Below are positions 8,502 to 19,181 of a DNA stretch of 64,000 nt, one piece after another. Under the pieces are notes generated by a model, which saw nothing but the letters and a program-made list of their open reading frames with translations, did not search any database and was not told the origin of the DNA. Made by a program: the position numbers and the translations under genes. Within the stretch, counting starts at the first letter, position 1. Every line of letters starts with the position of its first letter. Source of the stretch: CADEFQ01 sp035433705 (lineage in GTDB: Bacteria > Pseudomonadota > Gammaproteobacteria > Steroidobacterales > Steroidobacteraceae); assembly GCA_035433705.1 (NCBI GenBank), contig DAORVK010000006.1:1-64000 (forward strand), in the 5' to 3' direction.

Positions 8502-9269
8502 ATGATTCTCACGGGCAAGGTCGTCATCATCACGGGGGCCGGCCCCGGCATGGGCCAGGCGATGTGTCGGGGAGCGGCGGCCGAGGGCGCCAAGGTGGCC
8601 GTCTCGGCGCGCTCGGCGGACGCGATCGCGGCGATCGTGGCCGACATCAAGGCCGCGGGCGGCCAAGCGATCGCCGTGCCGACCGATGTGACCGATGCCG
8701 GCCAGTGCCAGCGCCTGGCGGAAGCGACGCTGAAGGCGTTCGGGCGCATCGACGGTCTCGTCAACTCGGCCTATTTCCATCCGCCCTGGGCGAGCCTCGA
8801 GACGGCCGCGATCGACGATGTCGCCAAGGCATTCGACGTCAATGCACTCGGGGGACTGCGCATGGCGCAGGCGGTGCTGCCGCAGATGCGCAGGCAAGGC
8901 GCGGGCTCCATCGTCAATATCTCCACGCTCGCCACGCGCAAGCCCATGCCCGGGGAGGGCGGCTACGCGATGGCCAAGGCTGCGCTCGCGCAGCTGACGC
9001 GCCACATGGCGATCGAGACGGCCGGCAGCGGCGTGCGCTTCAACACCGCGCTCATGGGCTGGATGGACGGCGTGCCGCTGAACACCTTTTACGACTCGCT
9101 CCCGGACGGGGCGAAGGTCAAGGCCCAACGCGCCTCCGAAGTCCCCATCGGGCACATCCCGCCCGACCGCGACTGCGCCAAGGCGGTGTACTTCCTGCTC
9201 TCGGACTACGCGAGCGAGGTCACGGGCGCGGCGCTTGACGTCAACGGCGGCGACTGGGTCGCGCCATGA
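8502..9269 (+). CDS. Short-chain dehydrogenase/reductase (SDR)
   Basis: This 255-residue classical SDR has the glycine motif TGAGPGMG at residues 11-18 and catalytic Ser141, Tyr155 and Lys159 (YAMAK). The usual NNAG is replaced by NSAY at 88-91. GGGGAG at 8491-8496 is a good ribosome site for the ATG at 8502, and a GTG at 8496 lies inside that site. The gene follows the sulfotransferase by 13 bp, and its stop overlaps the DUF1214 gene by 4 bp (ATGA). An oxidoreductase acting on the same substrate as the sulfotransferase is plausible but not shown. Confidence 0.88.
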   Translation: MILTGKVVIITGAGPGMGQAMCRGAAAEGAKVAVSARSADAIAAIVADIKAAGGQAIAVPTDVTDAGQCQRLAEATLKAFGRIDGLVNSAYFHPPWASLETAAIDDVAKAFDVNALGGLRMAQAVLPQMRRQGAGSIVNISTLATRKPMPGEGGYAMAKAALAQLTRHMAIETAGSGVRFNTALMGWMDGVPLNTFYDSLPDGAKVKAQRASEVPIGHIPPDRDCAKAVYFLLSDYASEVTGAALDVNGGDWVAP

Positions 9270-10408
9270 CCGAGGAGGCTGCCCCGGGCGCCGTCACCCC
9301 GGGGGGCGCTGTCGCCTTGGGCGCGGTGACTTCGGGCGAAGCCTGGCGCGCGTTCTGCGAGCGCCTCGCCGCGGCCGGTGAGGTCATCCTCGCCCCCGAT
9401 GCGCCCGCCGACCCGCGGGTGCGCGCGGAGGGCTTCCGGTACCTGTCGCGTTTGACGCGCCTCGCGCTCGAGCAGCATGTGGAAGCGGCGGACACGGATT
9501 TTCCGTTCTTCTACTCCCTCAGCCATGCGACCGCGAAGATCGGCGCCGACAATCCCGACAACGTCTATCTGAACGCCTCGATCCGCGGCGACTGCGACTA
9601 CCGCATCACCGGCACGCGCGGCAGCATGTTCTATTTCTCGATCGTCGCCAACGCCATGCGCTACCACATCGATGGCAGCAATGTCGCGACCGGCGCGCTG
9701 ATGAACGAGGAAATCGAGTGGGGCCCGAACGGCGAAGTGGCAATCATCGCGAGCCGCACCCCGCAGCCGAAGAACTGGCTGCGCCTGGAAGCCGACGCGA
9801 GCATGATCATCGTGCGCCAGAGCGCGCTCGATCGGGCGAACGAGAAGCCGGGAACCTTCCGCATCGAGCGCATCGGGGGGCCCAAAGTGCCCGCGCCGCT
9901 CGATCCGGCGCGCTTTGGGGCGGGGCTTGCGGCGGCTGGTCAGTTCGTGGGCGGCATTGCGCGCACCTTCGCCGACTGGACCCGCCTTTTCCGCACGCAC
10001 CCGAACGCGTTCCCGCCCATCGACCAGGCGATGTTCCAGAAAGGCGGTGGCAGCCCCGATCTCTACTACGCGCACAGTTACTGGTCGCTCGCCCCCGATG
10101 AGGCGTGGGTGATCGAGGTCACGCCGCCCGACTGCTATTACTGGAACTTCCAGCTCGACAACTGGTGGATGGAGTCGTTCGACTACCGCTTCCGCCAGAT
10201 CACCGTGAACAAGCACAGCGCGCGGCTCGAGCCCGACGGCTCGCTGCGCATCGTCTGTGCCGCGCGCGACCCCGGCGTCGGCAACTGGATCGACACGTCC
10301 GGGCACACCGTGGGCACCGCGCTGCTGCGCTGGGCGGGGGCGAGCGAGCACCCGCTGCCGACGACGCGTGTCGTCAAGCTCGTCGAGCTCGAGCAGAAGC
10401 GTGCCTGA
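9266..10408 (+). CDS. DUF1214 domain protein
   Basis: The protein has 380 residues. The C-terminal part contains the DUF1214 hallmark around YYWNFQLDNWWMESFDY, followed by residues resembling the end of the family (GNWIDTSGH). The N-terminal two thirds is rich in aromatic residues and contains GDCDYRITGTRGSMFYFS. No signal peptide is seen. The family has no established enzymatic role; members often sit beside SDRs, sulfotransferases and other lipid- or steroid-type genes, as here. Its ATG overlaps the SDR stop by 4 bp, so it is translationally coupled to the cassette. Confidence 0.8.
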   Translation: MTEEAAPGAVTPGGAVALGAVTSGEAWRAFCERLAAAGEVILAPDAPADPRVRAEGFRYLSRLTRLALEQHVEAADTDFPFFYSLSHATAKIGADNPDNVYLNASIRGDCDYRITGTRGSMFYFSIVANAMRYHIDGSNVATGALMNEEIEWGPNGEVAIIASRTPQPKNWLRLEADASMIIVRQSALDRANEKPGTFRIERIGGPKVPAPLDPARFGAGLAAAGQFVGGIARTFADWTRLFRTHPNAFPPIDQAMFQKGGGSPDLYYAHSYWSLAPDEAWVIEVTPPDCYYWNFQLDNWWMESFDYRFRQITVNKHSARLEPDGSLRIVCAARDPGVGNWIDTSGHTVGTALLRWAGASEHPLPTTRVVKLVELEQKRA

Positions 10409-10414
10409 GACACA

Positions 10415-11257
10415 ATGGAGGCGCGCATCGTCGCAGCGTTTCCACTCGCGGGCGTGCGTGCGGGCTCGGCACTGCTGCGCGTGGGCGCGCGCCTGCTCGC
10501 GGTGCAGGACGACGCGTATCGCGCATGCTGGATCGAACTGCCCGGCCTGAACGTCACGCAGTTCGCGCTCAAGGCCGACAGCGCACCGCTGCCAAAGGCA
10601 TTGAAGCCGGATTTCGAAGCGGCCGTTCGCACAGCCGCTGGTGCAATCCATCTGCTCGGTTCCGGGTCGACTCGCCAGCGCACGGTGATTGCGCGCATCG
10701 ATCTCGCACGTGAATCGGCCGTGCTTGCCGACATGCCGCAGATCTACGACTGTGTGCAACGCACGCTCGATCTCGCAAGGGGTCCCAATATCGAGGGTGC
10801 GATCGTCGATGGCGACGTACTGCGGCTGTTTCACCGCGGTATCGCCACCGCAAGCGCCACGATCGATCTGCAGCTGGGTGTGCTCGAGGGCGAGCCGCCG
10901 AGGGTGCTCGACTGGCGCTGGATCCAGCTCGAGCGGCTGGAGGGCGTCCCGCTTTCAGTGACCGATGCGGCGATGGTGGGTCGTCAGCGGGCCCTGTTCC
11001 TGGCCGTCGCCGAGGATACGATCGATGCGATTGCGGATGGGCCCATCATCGGTTGCGTCGTCGGCCTGCTGACCGGATCTCCCGATCGGCAGGAAGCCCG
11101 CTGGTGCCGGGTCTTCGATGCCGACGGGCGGCCGAGCCGCCGCAAGCTGGAGGGCGTTGCCGTGGATGACGATCTGCGAGGTGCGTGGGTCATCACCGAT
11201 CCCGACGATCCGGAGCAGGCGGCTGAGCTCTGTCGTGTCGAACTGAGCGGCTTCTAA
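10415..11257 (+). CDS. Uncharacterised protein, probably beta-propeller-like
   Basis: This 280-residue protein is not confidently recognised. Alternating short beta-rich segments with recurring motifs such as RLLAVQDD, GAIVDGDVLRLFHRG, RALFLAVAEDT and GAWVITDPDD suggest a repetitive beta-propeller like the DUF6929 proteins, without signal peptide or membrane segment. It starts 6 bp after the DUF1214 stop and is probably the last gene of the sulfotransferase operon. Its stop overlaps that of the convergent acylase gene by 4 bp. Codon use matches its neighbours. Confidence 0.6.
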   Translation: MEARIVAAFPLAGVRAGSALLRVGARLLAVQDDAYRACWIELPGLNVTQFALKADSAPLPKALKPDFEAAVRTAAGAIHLLGSGSTRQRTVIARIDLARESAVLADMPQIYDCVQRTLDLARGPNIEGAIVDGDVLRLFHRGIATASATIDLQLGVLEGEPPRVLDWRWIQLERLEGVPLSVTDAAMVGRQRALFLAVAEDTIDAIADGPIIGCVVGLLTGSPDRQEARWCRVFDADGRPSRRKLEGVAVDDDLRGAWVITDPDDPEQAAELCRVELSGF

Positions 11258-13605
11258 TCGATCGCCAGCCGCAGCACCTCGCCCACCCGCTGCCGCTCGA
11301 CCTCTTCCGCATGAAACGGCAGGCGCATCCATCGTTTCCCGTCAAAGAGCGGCAACTGGTCGAAGGAATACTGCGAATCGGGTTGCGATGACTGTCCGTA
11401 GACCATGACCGCTTCGGCCACCGGACCGTGATCATCGAAGGTCACGGTCTGGATGTAGCTGCTGCCGAAGTTGATCTCGTAGCCATCGGCCTCGAGCGTG
11501 TTCGTGCCGAACGTCTCCACCTTGTTCAGCACACCCTCGAACTGCGGGCCGCCATGCACGCCCACCTTGCCGTGGTGCGTGGTGTACGACTGCACCTCGC
11601 CGAGCGGCGCATCGAGCGCGAATCCGGTGGCCCGAACCGTCGCGACGGCCTTCTCGAGCGCCTGCAGCAGTTCCGCGCGGATCCGCGGGTCGTCGATCGC
11701 GAGATCCGCGGGTGTGGTTGCGGGTTGGGCCGCATCGAAAGGGCGACGCCACACGCCCTTGATTTCACCCGCCGCTCGCCACCATTCGCGGAAAACGTGC
11801 TCCCCGCGCGAGTCGAGGTTGTTGCGCCGATCCCAGGCGGCGAGCACGGCACAGCCGGCGCGTCCTGCTTCCGTCGGCGCTGCCCTGCAGACTGGAAGGA
11901 ACTCATCCAGCACGAGGTAGGCCGCATGATTGCGATTGCGGAACAGCATCGCCTGCAACTCGGCGATACCCACCTTCGCGTGCGGCGCGACGTCATCGGA
12001 GCCGGCCAGCCGCTGCCTGATCTCGTAGAGGCCGGAGCGCGTGCGCAGGCTCTGCGGATAATCGGTCCAGCCGATCAGCGGCGAGAGCTCCGGCCAGTCG
12101 ATGGCGGGGTTGCTCAGCCAGAAGCTGTCATTGCTGTTCTGCACCCAGTCGCGGCGCACGGTGACCGGCATGCGTTCGATCGGCAGCAGCCCCGGCACGG
12201 GAGAGCGCGGGTCGCGATGCCAGTCGCAATCGCTGCGGGTACCGGCAAGCACGACGAGATCCGAAGCCCTGAACAGTGCGGCCGCCGGCTTCGACGGTGC
12301 ACAGCGCTGCAACTGCGCCGCATCGACGTCCGGCACGACGCTCACATCGGCGTACATTGCGCGACCGTCGCGGTCGGCCGCGATGGTGTTGACCCAGGGC
12401 ACACCGAGCTTCGCGAGCGTTGCGCGCATCTCCCCGACGCTCCGGTCGCGATTGAGACCGAGCCAGATGTCGATGGCGCGCAGGTTGAGGGTATTCGCAT
12501 CCTTCAGCGCGTACGCGCGGGTGCGCGTCCAGGCGAGACCCGCCTGTGGTACTTCGAGCACGGGTCCGAATCGCGTCTGCCAGATCGTATGTTCCCGCTT
12601 CTGCACCAGGCCTTGCGCATTGACGACCTCGTAGTGCACGCGCTGCGCAGTCATCGGTACCACTTTGCCGTCGAGGACATAGCTGCGCGGATCATCCGGC
12701 GCGAGCTCGAGCTCGAACAGCGTGAAGCGCTTGCCGGTCGACACCGTGTGCGTCCAGGCGATGTCGCGATTGAAGCCGATCTGGACCACCGGGCTGTGAC
12801 CGATGGCTGCCCCCATCACATCGAGCGTGCCCGGAATCGTCAGGTGCATTTCCCAGAAGCGGTTGACACCGCTCCACGGGAAATGCGGGTTGCCGAGCAG
12901 CACGCCGCGGCCATTCTGCGTGACTTCCGAGCCGAACGCCCAGCCGTTCGAGCCCAGCAGCGGTTCCCGGAGGCGAAAGCGCTCCAGCGCAGCAACAGCA
13001 TCCGGAAGTGCGGGGGGTGATGCCGCCGCCTCGTCTTCGCCAGGTGGGCTTGCGTCGACAATCGCATCGGCGAAGCGCGCCACGCCGAGCTGGATCATCG
13101 TGAGCTCCTGCAGGCGCAGATACTCCGCCAGTGTCATCGGCTGCATCCACGGCTTGCCGCCGCACTGCGCCGGCAGGCTATCGCGGTGATCGCGCAAGAA
13201 GCGGTTGTATCCCTGCACGTAGCCGCGGGACACGGCGCGCGTGTCCGGGCTCGCCTTCCCGAAGGCCGCCGCGAGCGCCGCATCGTCCATGTGGCTGCGA
13301 ACGAAGAGGTCGATCTGGCCGTTCGGCAACACGCGCAAGCCGAGCAGCGCGCGCCCGTCCCCACCGAAGTAGCGCGAACGCTCGCCGCGGATCGTGACGA
13401 GCTCGTTGGCGGTCTGGCAGACGTTGTCCTGTGCGTGGGCGTACGCGATGCCGTACGCCAGAGACTCGTAGTCCGGTGCTTCGATGTGTGCGATGCCGTG
13501 GGCCGTGCGCTGGATCTGGACGTTGCGGCCAGTTTCCGGGAAAGCGGCGCAGCCGGCGACCAGAGTCGCAAGGGCGGCTGCGCCGATCGTTGCGCGACGG
13601 GACAT
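11254..13605 (-). CDS. PvdQ-like N-acyl amidase (penicillin acylase family), lipoprotein
   Basis: The 783-residue preproenzyme resembles AHL acylase PvdQ along its length. A lipobox LVAGC (Cys19) indicates a lipid anchor rather than free periplasmic export. Autoproteolysis would occur before Ser219 in LLGSNGWAFG, making Ser219 the N-terminal nucleophile of the beta chain. LLGNPHFPWSG, HLTIPGTLDVMGA, AWTHTVST and VQNSNDSFWLSNP match conserved beta-chain segments, including the active-site Asn. Family enzymes cleave fatty acyl amides such as homoserine lactones, lipopeptides or siderophore precursors. It lies directly downstream of a TonB-receptor gene (2-bp gap), so the substrate may be what that receptor takes up. 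Confidence 0.88.
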   Translation of the reverse strand: MSRRATIGAAALATLVAGCAAFPETGRNVQIQRTAHGIAHIEAPDYESLAYGIAYAHAQDNVCQTANELVTIRGERSRYFGGDGRALLGLRVLPNGQIDLFVRSHMDDAALAAAFGKASPDTRAVSRGYVQGYNRFLRDHRDSLPAQCGGKPWMQPMTLAEYLRLQELTMIQLGVARFADAIVDASPPGEDEAAASPPALPDAVAALERFRLREPLLGSNGWAFGSEVTQNGRGVLLGNPHFPWSGVNRFWEMHLTIPGTLDVMGAAIGHSPVVQIGFNRDIAWTHTVSTGKRFTLFELELAPDDPRSYVLDGKVVPMTAQRVHYEVVNAQGLVQKREHTIWQTRFGPVLEVPQAGLAWTRTRAYALKDANTLNLRAIDIWLGLNRDRSVGEMRATLAKLGVPWVNTIAADRDGRAMYADVSVVPDVDAAQLQRCAPSKPAAALFRASDLVVLAGTRSDCDWHRDPRSPVPGLLPIERMPVTVRRDWVQNSNDSFWLSNPAIDWPELSPLIGWTDYPQSLRTRSGLYEIRQRLAGSDDVAPHAKVGIAELQAMLFRNRNHAAYLVLDEFLPVCRAAPTEAGRAGCAVLAAWDRRNNLDSRGEHVFREWWRAAGEIKGVWRRPFDAAQPATTPADLAIDDPRIRAELLQALEKAVATVRATGFALDAPLGEVQSYTTHHGKVGVHGGPQFEGVLNKVETFGTNTLEADGYEINFGSSYIQTVTFDDHGPVAEAVMVYGQSSQPDSQYSFDQLPLFDGKRWMRLPFHAEEVERQRVGEVLRLAID

Positions 13606-13607
13606 GC

Positions 13608-15962
<2,355 letters not shown>

Positions 15963-16030
15963 TACTTCATTCCCCCTGGACCGTCAGAAGGGCAAAATGG
16001 TATGGGTACTTGACCGGAGTAGCAACGACC

Positions 16031-17176
16031 ATGCGCAAAGTGACGCGTCGCGCCTTGATCGCAGGCGGTGCCGCGAGCGGTGTGGCGGCTGCTGCGGCAG
16101 GTGCCTGGTGGTGGTCGCGGCGCAAGCCCCCGCTCGGCATGGACATCCCCGAAGAATTCCTGCAGCGGGGCGCGGCGCTCCTCGCTGAATACCCGAGTGT
16201 CGATGTGCACAGTCATCCAGGGCGCTCGTTCCTGGTCGGTGCCAAGCCGGAAAGCCTGATCATCCGCCTCATGCGCGACGGCTTCGAAGCGGATCGCATC
16301 GCCGACATGCGCAAGGCGCACGTGACGGCGAGCCTCTTCTCCATGGTCGCCGACTTGCCGCTGCTGTCGCTGGAAGGAGGCGGTCTGCACGCGGCGCGGG
16401 AGTTCGGTGAGGGTGAGGCGCGCCGCGACTATGATCGGCAGTTTGCGCGGCTTCGCAGCCTCATCGACGACGGCCTGATCCGGCCCGGACTGTCACCCGA
16501 AGACATCCGCGCGGCGCACCGTGACGGTGAACGCGTCGCGGTGCTCTGCAGCGAAGGCGGCGATTTCATCGAGGATCGTCTGGAACGCGTCGCGGCAGCG
16601 CATGCGGCGGGTTTGCGGTCGGTCACGCTGGTGCATTACCACGTGAACCGCCTCGGTGATGTTCAGACCGTCGCGCCGGTGCACAACGGCCTGACCGAGT
16701 TCGGCGGCGAAGTCGTTCAGGAAATGAATCGCCTCGGCATGATCATCGATGTCGCGCATGCGAGCTACGCGACTTGTGCCGGAGTGGTCGCCCGATCGAG
16801 CTCGCCGGTGATGCTCTCGCACAGCAGCCTCGCCGGCGGACCGGAACCCTCTCCGCGCCTGATCACGAAGGAACATGCGCGGCTGGTCACGGGGTCCGGC
16901 GGCATCATCGGCGCCTGGCCGGCGGGCATCGGCAGCGCGTCGCTCGCGGATTTCGTCGGGCAGTGCCTGGCGCTGGTCGATGCGGTGGGCATCGAGCACG
17001 TCGCGATCGGCACGGACATGGACGCGAACTACAAGCCGGTGCTGACCGAGTACGCGGACTTTCCGCTGCTGGCCGCCGCATTGCTCGCACGCGGCCTGAG
17101 CGAGCGTGATGCCGCAAAGGTGCTCGGCGGGAATTTCCTGCGGCTGTTCGACGACGTGGTGGGCAAGGCGCGCTGA
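16031..17176 (+). CDS. Membrane dipeptidase, peptidase M19, Tat-type signal
   Basis: The 381-residue protein belongs to the renal-dipeptidase family of di-zinc enzymes. The metal-binding start of the barrel is VDVHSHPGR, and the end is HVAIGTDMDANY, where most relatives have G-S-D-F-D-G. Family members cleave dipeptides, including those with D-residues, and beta-lactams such as carbapenems. The N-terminus, RKVTRRALIAGGAASG followed by an alanine-rich hydrophobic stretch, looks like a twin-arginine signal; tatABC is in this window. The ATG at 16031 is chosen because the longer frame upstream runs over the divergent receptor's start. A GGAG site lies 11 nt upstream. Confidence 0.87.
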   Translation: MRKVTRRALIAGGAASGVAAAAAGAWWWSRRKPPLGMDIPEEFLQRGAALLAEYPSVDVHSHPGRSFLVGAKPESLIIRLMRDGFEADRIADMRKAHVTASLFSMVADLPLLSLEGGGLHAAREFGEGEARRDYDRQFARLRSLIDDGLIRPGLSPEDIRAAHRDGERVAVLCSEGGDFIEDRLERVAAAHAAGLRSVTLVHYHVNRLGDVQTVAPVHNGLTEFGGEVVQEMNRLGMIIDVAHASYATCAGVVARSSSPVMLSHSSLAGGPEPSPRLITKEHARLVTGSGGIIGAWPAGIGSASLADFVGQCLALVDAVGIEHVAIGTDMDANYKPVLTEYADFPLLAAALLARGLSERDAAKVLGGNFLRLFDDVVGKAR

Positions 17177-17201
17177 CGCGGGCGGCGAGCGACGTCGCCC
17201 G

Positions 17202-18221
17202 TCAGGCCACGGCTGCCGTCGCCGCCCGCCGCGCCGGAAACGCGAGCCAGGCCTTCGCGTCGTAGTCGTACAGCGCACACCTGCGCGACAGCTCGCGCAG
17301 GTGCTTCCAGCCGGCTACCGTGGCCTTGGCGCTCGCAAGACCGTGCGTGAGGAGACGACGGGTCGCCGCCTTCAGCCGGTAGTTCGGAATGAACGGGTCG
17401 TAGTGATGCGCCCGGTGCAGCATGATTCCGTGCAGCAGCTTCTCGAGACGGAACGGGAAATGGATGTCACGGGTGAGGTCGTCGACCTTGCGCAGGCGCA
17501 TCCACTCGGCGCGCTTGTCGAACCACACTGTGTCGGGGCCGGTGTGGTGCATGAAGATCACCGTGCCCATGATGTAGTTCCACAGGAGAAACGGCAGCAC
17601 GCCACCGAACAGCGCGATCAGCCACCACGCCTGTCCGGTCACGAAGGCGATGACGATCAGGAACGCGAGATAAGCGACCCCGAACGCCGCCGCGAGCACC
17701 GAATCGACGATGAACACCTTGCGTTTCGAGCCGATGTGCCTGCGCGAGGGGAACACGAGCTTGTTCCACCACAACTCGACGAGATAGTAGAGCCCGAAGC
17801 CCCAGATCGAGCGGTAGATGCGCTCCATGCGCTGGCGCCACTTCGGCAGCGCCGCAAATTCCTGCGGGCTGAACGGCACCCACACCTGGTCGCGGCCCTT
17901 CAGGTTCGCGAAGCCGTGGTGTGCGACATTGTGACCGACGTGCCAGAGGCTGAAAGTGGTGAGGGTCGGCAGGAACACGAGCCGACCGACGAAGGCATTC
18001 ACCTTGTCGCTTTTGAAGAGGCTGCCGTGGCAGGCGTCGTGGCCGAGCACGAAGAGGCGCGCGAGGACCACGGCAAGCGCGAGTGCGCAAGCAATCTTGC
18101 CCCACAGCGGCGCGAGGATGACGCCCACAATGCACGCTGCGAACAGGACGAGATCGATCGAGACCTGGACCGTGGATCGCACGGCGCTCGGTGTGCGCTC
18201 GGGGACGGTGATGCCAGCCAC
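17202..18221 (-). CDS. Membrane fatty acid desaturase
   Basis: The 339-residue membrane protein has the three histidine boxes of di-iron fatty acid desaturases: HDACH (residues 61-65), HNVAHH (97-102) and HRAHH (269-273). Four to six hydrophobic helices lie between them, near residues 20-60, 80-95, 170-195 and 200-225. It would introduce a double bond into membrane acyl chains; the omega-6/delta-12 type fits best but position is not provable. It starts with GTG at 18221, preceded by GGAG. It is convergent with the dipeptidase gene and has no obvious partner. Confidence 0.87.
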   Translation of the reverse strand: MAGITVPERTPSAVRSTVQVSIDLVLFAACIVGVILAPLWGKIACALALAVVLARLFVLGHDACHGSLFKSDKVNAFVGRLVFLPTLTTFSLWHVGHNVAHHGFANLKGRDQVWVPFSPQEFAALPKWRQRMERIYRSIWGFGLYYLVELWWNKLVFPSRRHIGSKRKVFIVDSVLAAAFGVAYLAFLIVIAFVTGQAWWLIALFGGVLPFLLWNYIMGTVIFMHHTGPDTVWFDKRAEWMRLRKVDDLTRDIHFPFRLEKLLHGIMLHRAHHYDPFIPNYRLKAATRRLLTHGLASAKATVAGWKHLRELSRRCALYDYDAKAWLAFPARRAATAAVA

Positions 18222-18260
18222 GTATCGGTTACTCCGCGGGAGGGGCGCAAAGGCGGGCGA

Positions 18261-18770
18261 TCATAGCACTCGCGCGCGCATGGCCGACGGGCGACGCGCA
18301 TAGCGGGGCCTGGGTCCTTCCCCGTACGCGGCGACTGCTTCTGCGACACTGAGACGGAACGGGTCACGTACCGTGACGCCACCATAGCGGGCGCCGTCCT
18401 GCAGGTCTTCGGAGAGAAGGAGCAGGCAGTGCTGCGCCTGCGCAGCGGCGACGATCAGGCTGTCCCACCAGCTGAGCCGATAGCGCTGCTCGAGCTGATG
18501 GGCACGCCCGATGGTCTCGATATCGATCGCTTGCGGCTCCCACGCGAACAGCGCCTCGACATCGGCCCAGGCTTCGTCTGGAGTCAATGGAAATGCGAGC
18601 TTGCGGGTCGTTACATTGTAGAACTCGGAGAGGACCTGCGTACTGATGCGCCCGACCCCCTCGCTCCACAGGCGATCGAGCCAGTCCTGCGCGCGGGACT
18701 GCTTTACGGCGTCTGCCGGATCCCGCGAGTAAACGAGTACGTTAGCGTCGACGAAGCACAGGTCGGTCAT
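18261..18770 (-). CDS. PIN-domain toxin, VapC-like
   Basis: The 169-residue PIN-domain protein has Asp8 (FVDANVLVY), Glu49 (SEF) and Asp103 (WWDSLIVAAA), the acidic residues that bind metal for RNA cleavage in VapC-type toxins. It starts 29 bp inside the preceding antitoxin gene, a common arrangement for such pairs. The basic, arginine-rich C-terminal tail (about 20 residues) is longer than usual for VapC. Function as an endoribonuclease toxin is inferred from domain and context; the RNA target is unknown. Confidence 0.85.
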   Translation of the reverse strand: MTDLCFVDANVLVYSRDPADAVKQSRAQDWLDRLWSEGVGRISTQVLSEFYNVTTRKLAFPLTPDEAWADVEALFAWEPQAIDIETIGRAHQLEQRYRLSWWDSLIVAAAQAQHCLLLLSEDLQDGARYGGVTVRDPFRLSVAEAVAAYGEGPRPRYARRPSAMRARVL

Positions 18771-18990
18771 AGATCTCTTCCCGCGCCGGATACCGATCGC
18801 CGGGTCTGGAGAGCGGCCTCAGGGGGCGCGAGAGGAACTGCCGCATCGCAGCTTGATAGGCCGCTCCCGAGCGCCGCTTCTCGGCGAGGAGATCGGCGAC
18901 GAGCCTCGAAACGCTCGTGTCGCGCTCGGCGGCGAGTCTGCGGGCCCATGCGGCCGTGTCGTCGTCGAGGCTGATGGTGATATTCCGCAT
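18742..18990 (-). CDS. Ribbon-helix-helix antitoxin (CopG/VapB-like)
   Basis: The 82-residue protein begins MRNITISLDDDTAAWARRLA and continues with the helix SVSRLVADLLAEKRR, the pattern of a ribbon-helix-helix DNA-binding dimer. The C-terminal half is proline/arginine-rich and would wrap the toxin. It lies upstream of and overlaps the PIN toxin by 29 bp. A perfect palindrome (ATCACGG arms) sits at its promoter, consistent with autoregulation by the antitoxin. Confidence 0.82.
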   Translation of the reverse strand: MRNITISLDDDTAAWARRLAAERDTSVSRLVADLLAEKRRSGAAYQAAMRQFLSRPLRPLSRPGDRYPAREEIYDRPVLRRR

Positions 18991-18996
18991 TGGCCG

Positions 18997-19002
18997 ACTC
19001 TA
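18997..19002 (-). promoter_or_regulatory. TAGAGT -10-like hexamer 6 nt before the antitoxin ATG
   Basis: On the minus strand TAGAGT, six bases and the ATG at 18990 follow each other, predicting a leaderless antitoxin-toxin message. The hexamer touches the edge of the palindrome at 19002-19018, so a bound repressor would block it. Confidence 0.4.
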
Positions 19003-19018
19003 TCACGGGAACCGTGAT
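19002..19018. promoter_or_regulatory. Palindromic operator ATCACGG-N3-CCGTGAT
   Basis: These are perfect 7-bp arms around the centre GAA, placed 12 bp upstream of the antitoxin start and abutting its -10-like hexamer. This is the expected position and size for a ribbon-helix-helix antitoxin operator. Confidence 0.6.
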
Positions 19019-19055
19019 TGAGCAGCGCCCCGACATGGTGCGGTTGCGGCACGGC

Positions 19056-19071
19056 TGCACTACAATGGTGC
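19056..19071 (+). promoter_or_regulatory. NtrC enhancer site upstream of glnA
   Basis: TGCACTACAATGGTGC matches the dyad GCACY-N4/5-TGGTGC bound by NtrC upstream of enterobacterial glnA. It is centred about 86 bp upstream of the start predicted from the sigma-54 promoter at 19124-19139. A possible extra half-site, TGGTGC, lies at 19036-19041. Confidence 0.75.
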
Positions 19072-19123
19072 GCAAATCAAGGCCTATCGAACCTAACCTG
19101 CTGATTCCAAAGAGCCAGGCCGC

Positions 19124-19139
19124 TGGCACGCCGCGTGCA
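19124..19139 (+). promoter_or_regulatory. Sigma-54 promoter of glnA
   Basis: TGGCAC, five bases, then GTGCA (TGGCACGCCGCGTGCA) matches the -24/-12 consensus TGGCAC-N5-TTGCA except for one base. The predicted transcription start is near 19150, about 32 nt before the glnA ATG. Together with the upstream NtrC site this is the classical nitrogen-starvation promoter. Confidence 0.75.
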
Positions 19140-19181
19140 CTCCAACCGTGCTTCCACACTCTTTCTGGCCCGGAGACATTC

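Noticed and set aside
9206..10834. 542-codon minus-strand frame over the DUF1214 gene
   Set aside because: It is antisense to two plausible genes and its translation is rich in Arg/Ala/His without any domain.
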